This document shows positions 62,798-64,000 of a DNA stretch of 64,000 nucleotides, in pieces. The notes beneath the pieces were generated by a model that did not search any database, had not been told where the DNA came from, and saw only the letters and a program-made list of their open reading frames with translations. The stretch's first letter is position 1. Each line of letters starts with the position of its first letter. A program made the position numbers and the translations under genes. Origin of the DNA: Circinella umbellata (Eukaryota; Mucoromycota; Mucoromycetes; Mucorales; Lichtheimiaceae); NCBI GenBank assembly GCA_025093555.1, contig JAIWNF010000048.1, forward strand, positions 248,001 to 312,000, written 5' to 3'.

Positions 62798-64000
62798 AAC
62801 AGTTCCCTTATTTCTCTCTGTTTGTCTCTCATGTAAATATATAGTTATAGAATATAAATGTATAAGTTAAATTGGTTGTATTACGATAATAACTATTTTG
62901 TGACTTTCAAGGATTAAAAAAGTAGAAAAAACGTGGATGATCCATTTATTGAACTGATTTGAAGAGTGCTTAATAGATTGTTGAAAAGCGCATGCTATTA
63001 TATGTGATCACGAAAAGATAGTATATTTACTAGTAATGCTGAATTATATTCCTTTTTCTTTTTCATCTATAGAAGCTTGTTGTATGTACATATTTAAAAC
63101 TTTCCGTTGCATTATCGTATTATTCTTATCGATTTGACAATGAAATTCACATGGCTTCATAGTATTATTGCCGGATAGTAAGTAATACAATGTTTGATAT
63201 TTGACTTACATTACAGTAAGAGCTTTACTGCTTATTAATTAATCAATATCAGTATTGTACTATTCTTCTCAATGTGGAACTTTCTGTTATACCATTTTTT
63301 TTTACAGATTTCTGCTTTTTTTCTAACGGTTTGCTTGTTTCTCCCACGATCCCCACAAACTCATTTTACAGTATTGTTTACAAGTATAATGATGTGAAAG
63401 ACAACAGTATCGAGTATATACATATTATAGTGATGAAGCATATTAAAAAAATTAAATTAATGAATGATTATAAAACAATGCTTAGACTTATGCTTTCCTT
63501 GTTTTGTATCAAGACAAAAAAAGAGGATTTTATAATAGAGCTTTCATGAATATCCAAAATTAGTATATAGACACCGTATCACTATGATCTAAGATTATTT
63601 TTCTGTAAAAAAGTAAATGACTAAATATCATTTGTAACCTTGTTTTACTTTGTTTATCTCAGAAAAATGTAAACAGATAAAAAAACACACTCCTGCTATA
63701 GAATGACGAGTTAACAATTTTGGAGTGTCGTAGTATCAAGTAGTTCCGATAGATATTATCATTTGGATTGATTGAGAAACAAGGGTATAGTATACTTTCT
63801 AGTAGTACTGATGACATATTGTAGATATACTATTCATTATTTCTTTTCTATATTATATTATACTTTTTTTATTATAGAAATAAAAGAGGTTGAAAGATAG
63901 TGAAACACATACACACGGAACGAGCGACATGAAATTATATAACTATTATGCCTGACGTCAAAAAAAAGGGACCCTCGAGCTCTCTGTTATCTCTTTCTTC
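62798..64000. other. Gene-free right end
   Basis: AT-rich; open frame 63274-63549 has no recognised domain. The last about 50 bases (GACGTC, then GGGACCCTCGAGCTC and a pyrimidine-rich run) look like the promoter of a gene beyond the edge. Confidence 0.4.

Overview
The window reads as nuclear DNA of a filamentous fungus, most likely an early-diverging one of the Mucoromycota (Mucorales-like). The grounds are strongly AT-rich intergenic DNA, many short introns (roughly 50-250 nt) with GTAAGT-type donors and TAG/CAG acceptors, intronless core histone genes in divergent pairs, secreted fungalysin (M36), fungal Ilv3, Rad5 and Sam50, and a TPR/F-box/LRR protein. The species call is inference. Exon joins were worked out by hand from splice sites, reading-frame phase and conserved protein motifs.

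Layout, left to right. 1-3.4 kb: 3' remnant of a LINE-type retrotransposon, then gene-free DNA. 3.4-5 kb: small RhoGEF made of a DH domain with no PH. 7.3-10.1 kb: QRI7-like mitochondrial t6A synthase (+), convergent with tubulin cofactor C (-). 10.9-13.6 kb: secreted M36 metalloprotease. 14.4-20.1 kb: RAD5-type helicase/ubiquitin ligase (+), convergent with SAM50 (-). 21-23.1 kb: TPR/F-box/LRR protein (-). 24.4-25.9 kb: DNAJC17/Cwf23-like splicing J-protein (-). 25.9-29.2 kb: gene-free with decayed coding-like traces. 29.2-30.5 kb: arrestin-like protein. 31-33 kb: RRM-zinc finger-RRM RNA-binding protein. 33.3-39.5 kb: core histone cluster, with a lone intron-containing H2B, a divergent H3/H4 pair and a divergent H2A/H2B pair. 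40.1-41.5 kb: uncharacterised SANT-like/coiled-coil protein. 44.4 kb: tRNA-Lys(CTT). 44.4-53.9 kb: a 9.4-kb gene desert holding a 2.6-kb inverted-repeat element with GGCGCGCC-studded ends, diverged repeat copies, a minisatellite and a GC-rich hairpin island. 53.9-58.7 kb: ILV3 dihydroxy-acid dehydratase (12 exons, one of 17 nt), convergent with RPN9. 61.7-62.8 kb: DUF1992 (DNAJC28-like) mitochondrial protein. The right end is non-coding.

Most genes are housekeeping: branched-chain amino-acid synthesis, mitochondrial outer-membrane assembly, tRNA modification, tubulin folding, DNA damage tolerance, proteasome, splicing and chromatin. They are placed as convergent or divergent neighbours, not as a pathway cluster. 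The histone cluster is the only functional cluster: its two divergent promoters share TATA boxes and a recurring TTTCGTGAT / TTCGCG vocabulary. The most unusual region is the gene desert, where the ends of an unclassified 2.6-kb element carry regularly spaced 8-bp CpG palindromes inside otherwise AT-rich DNA.
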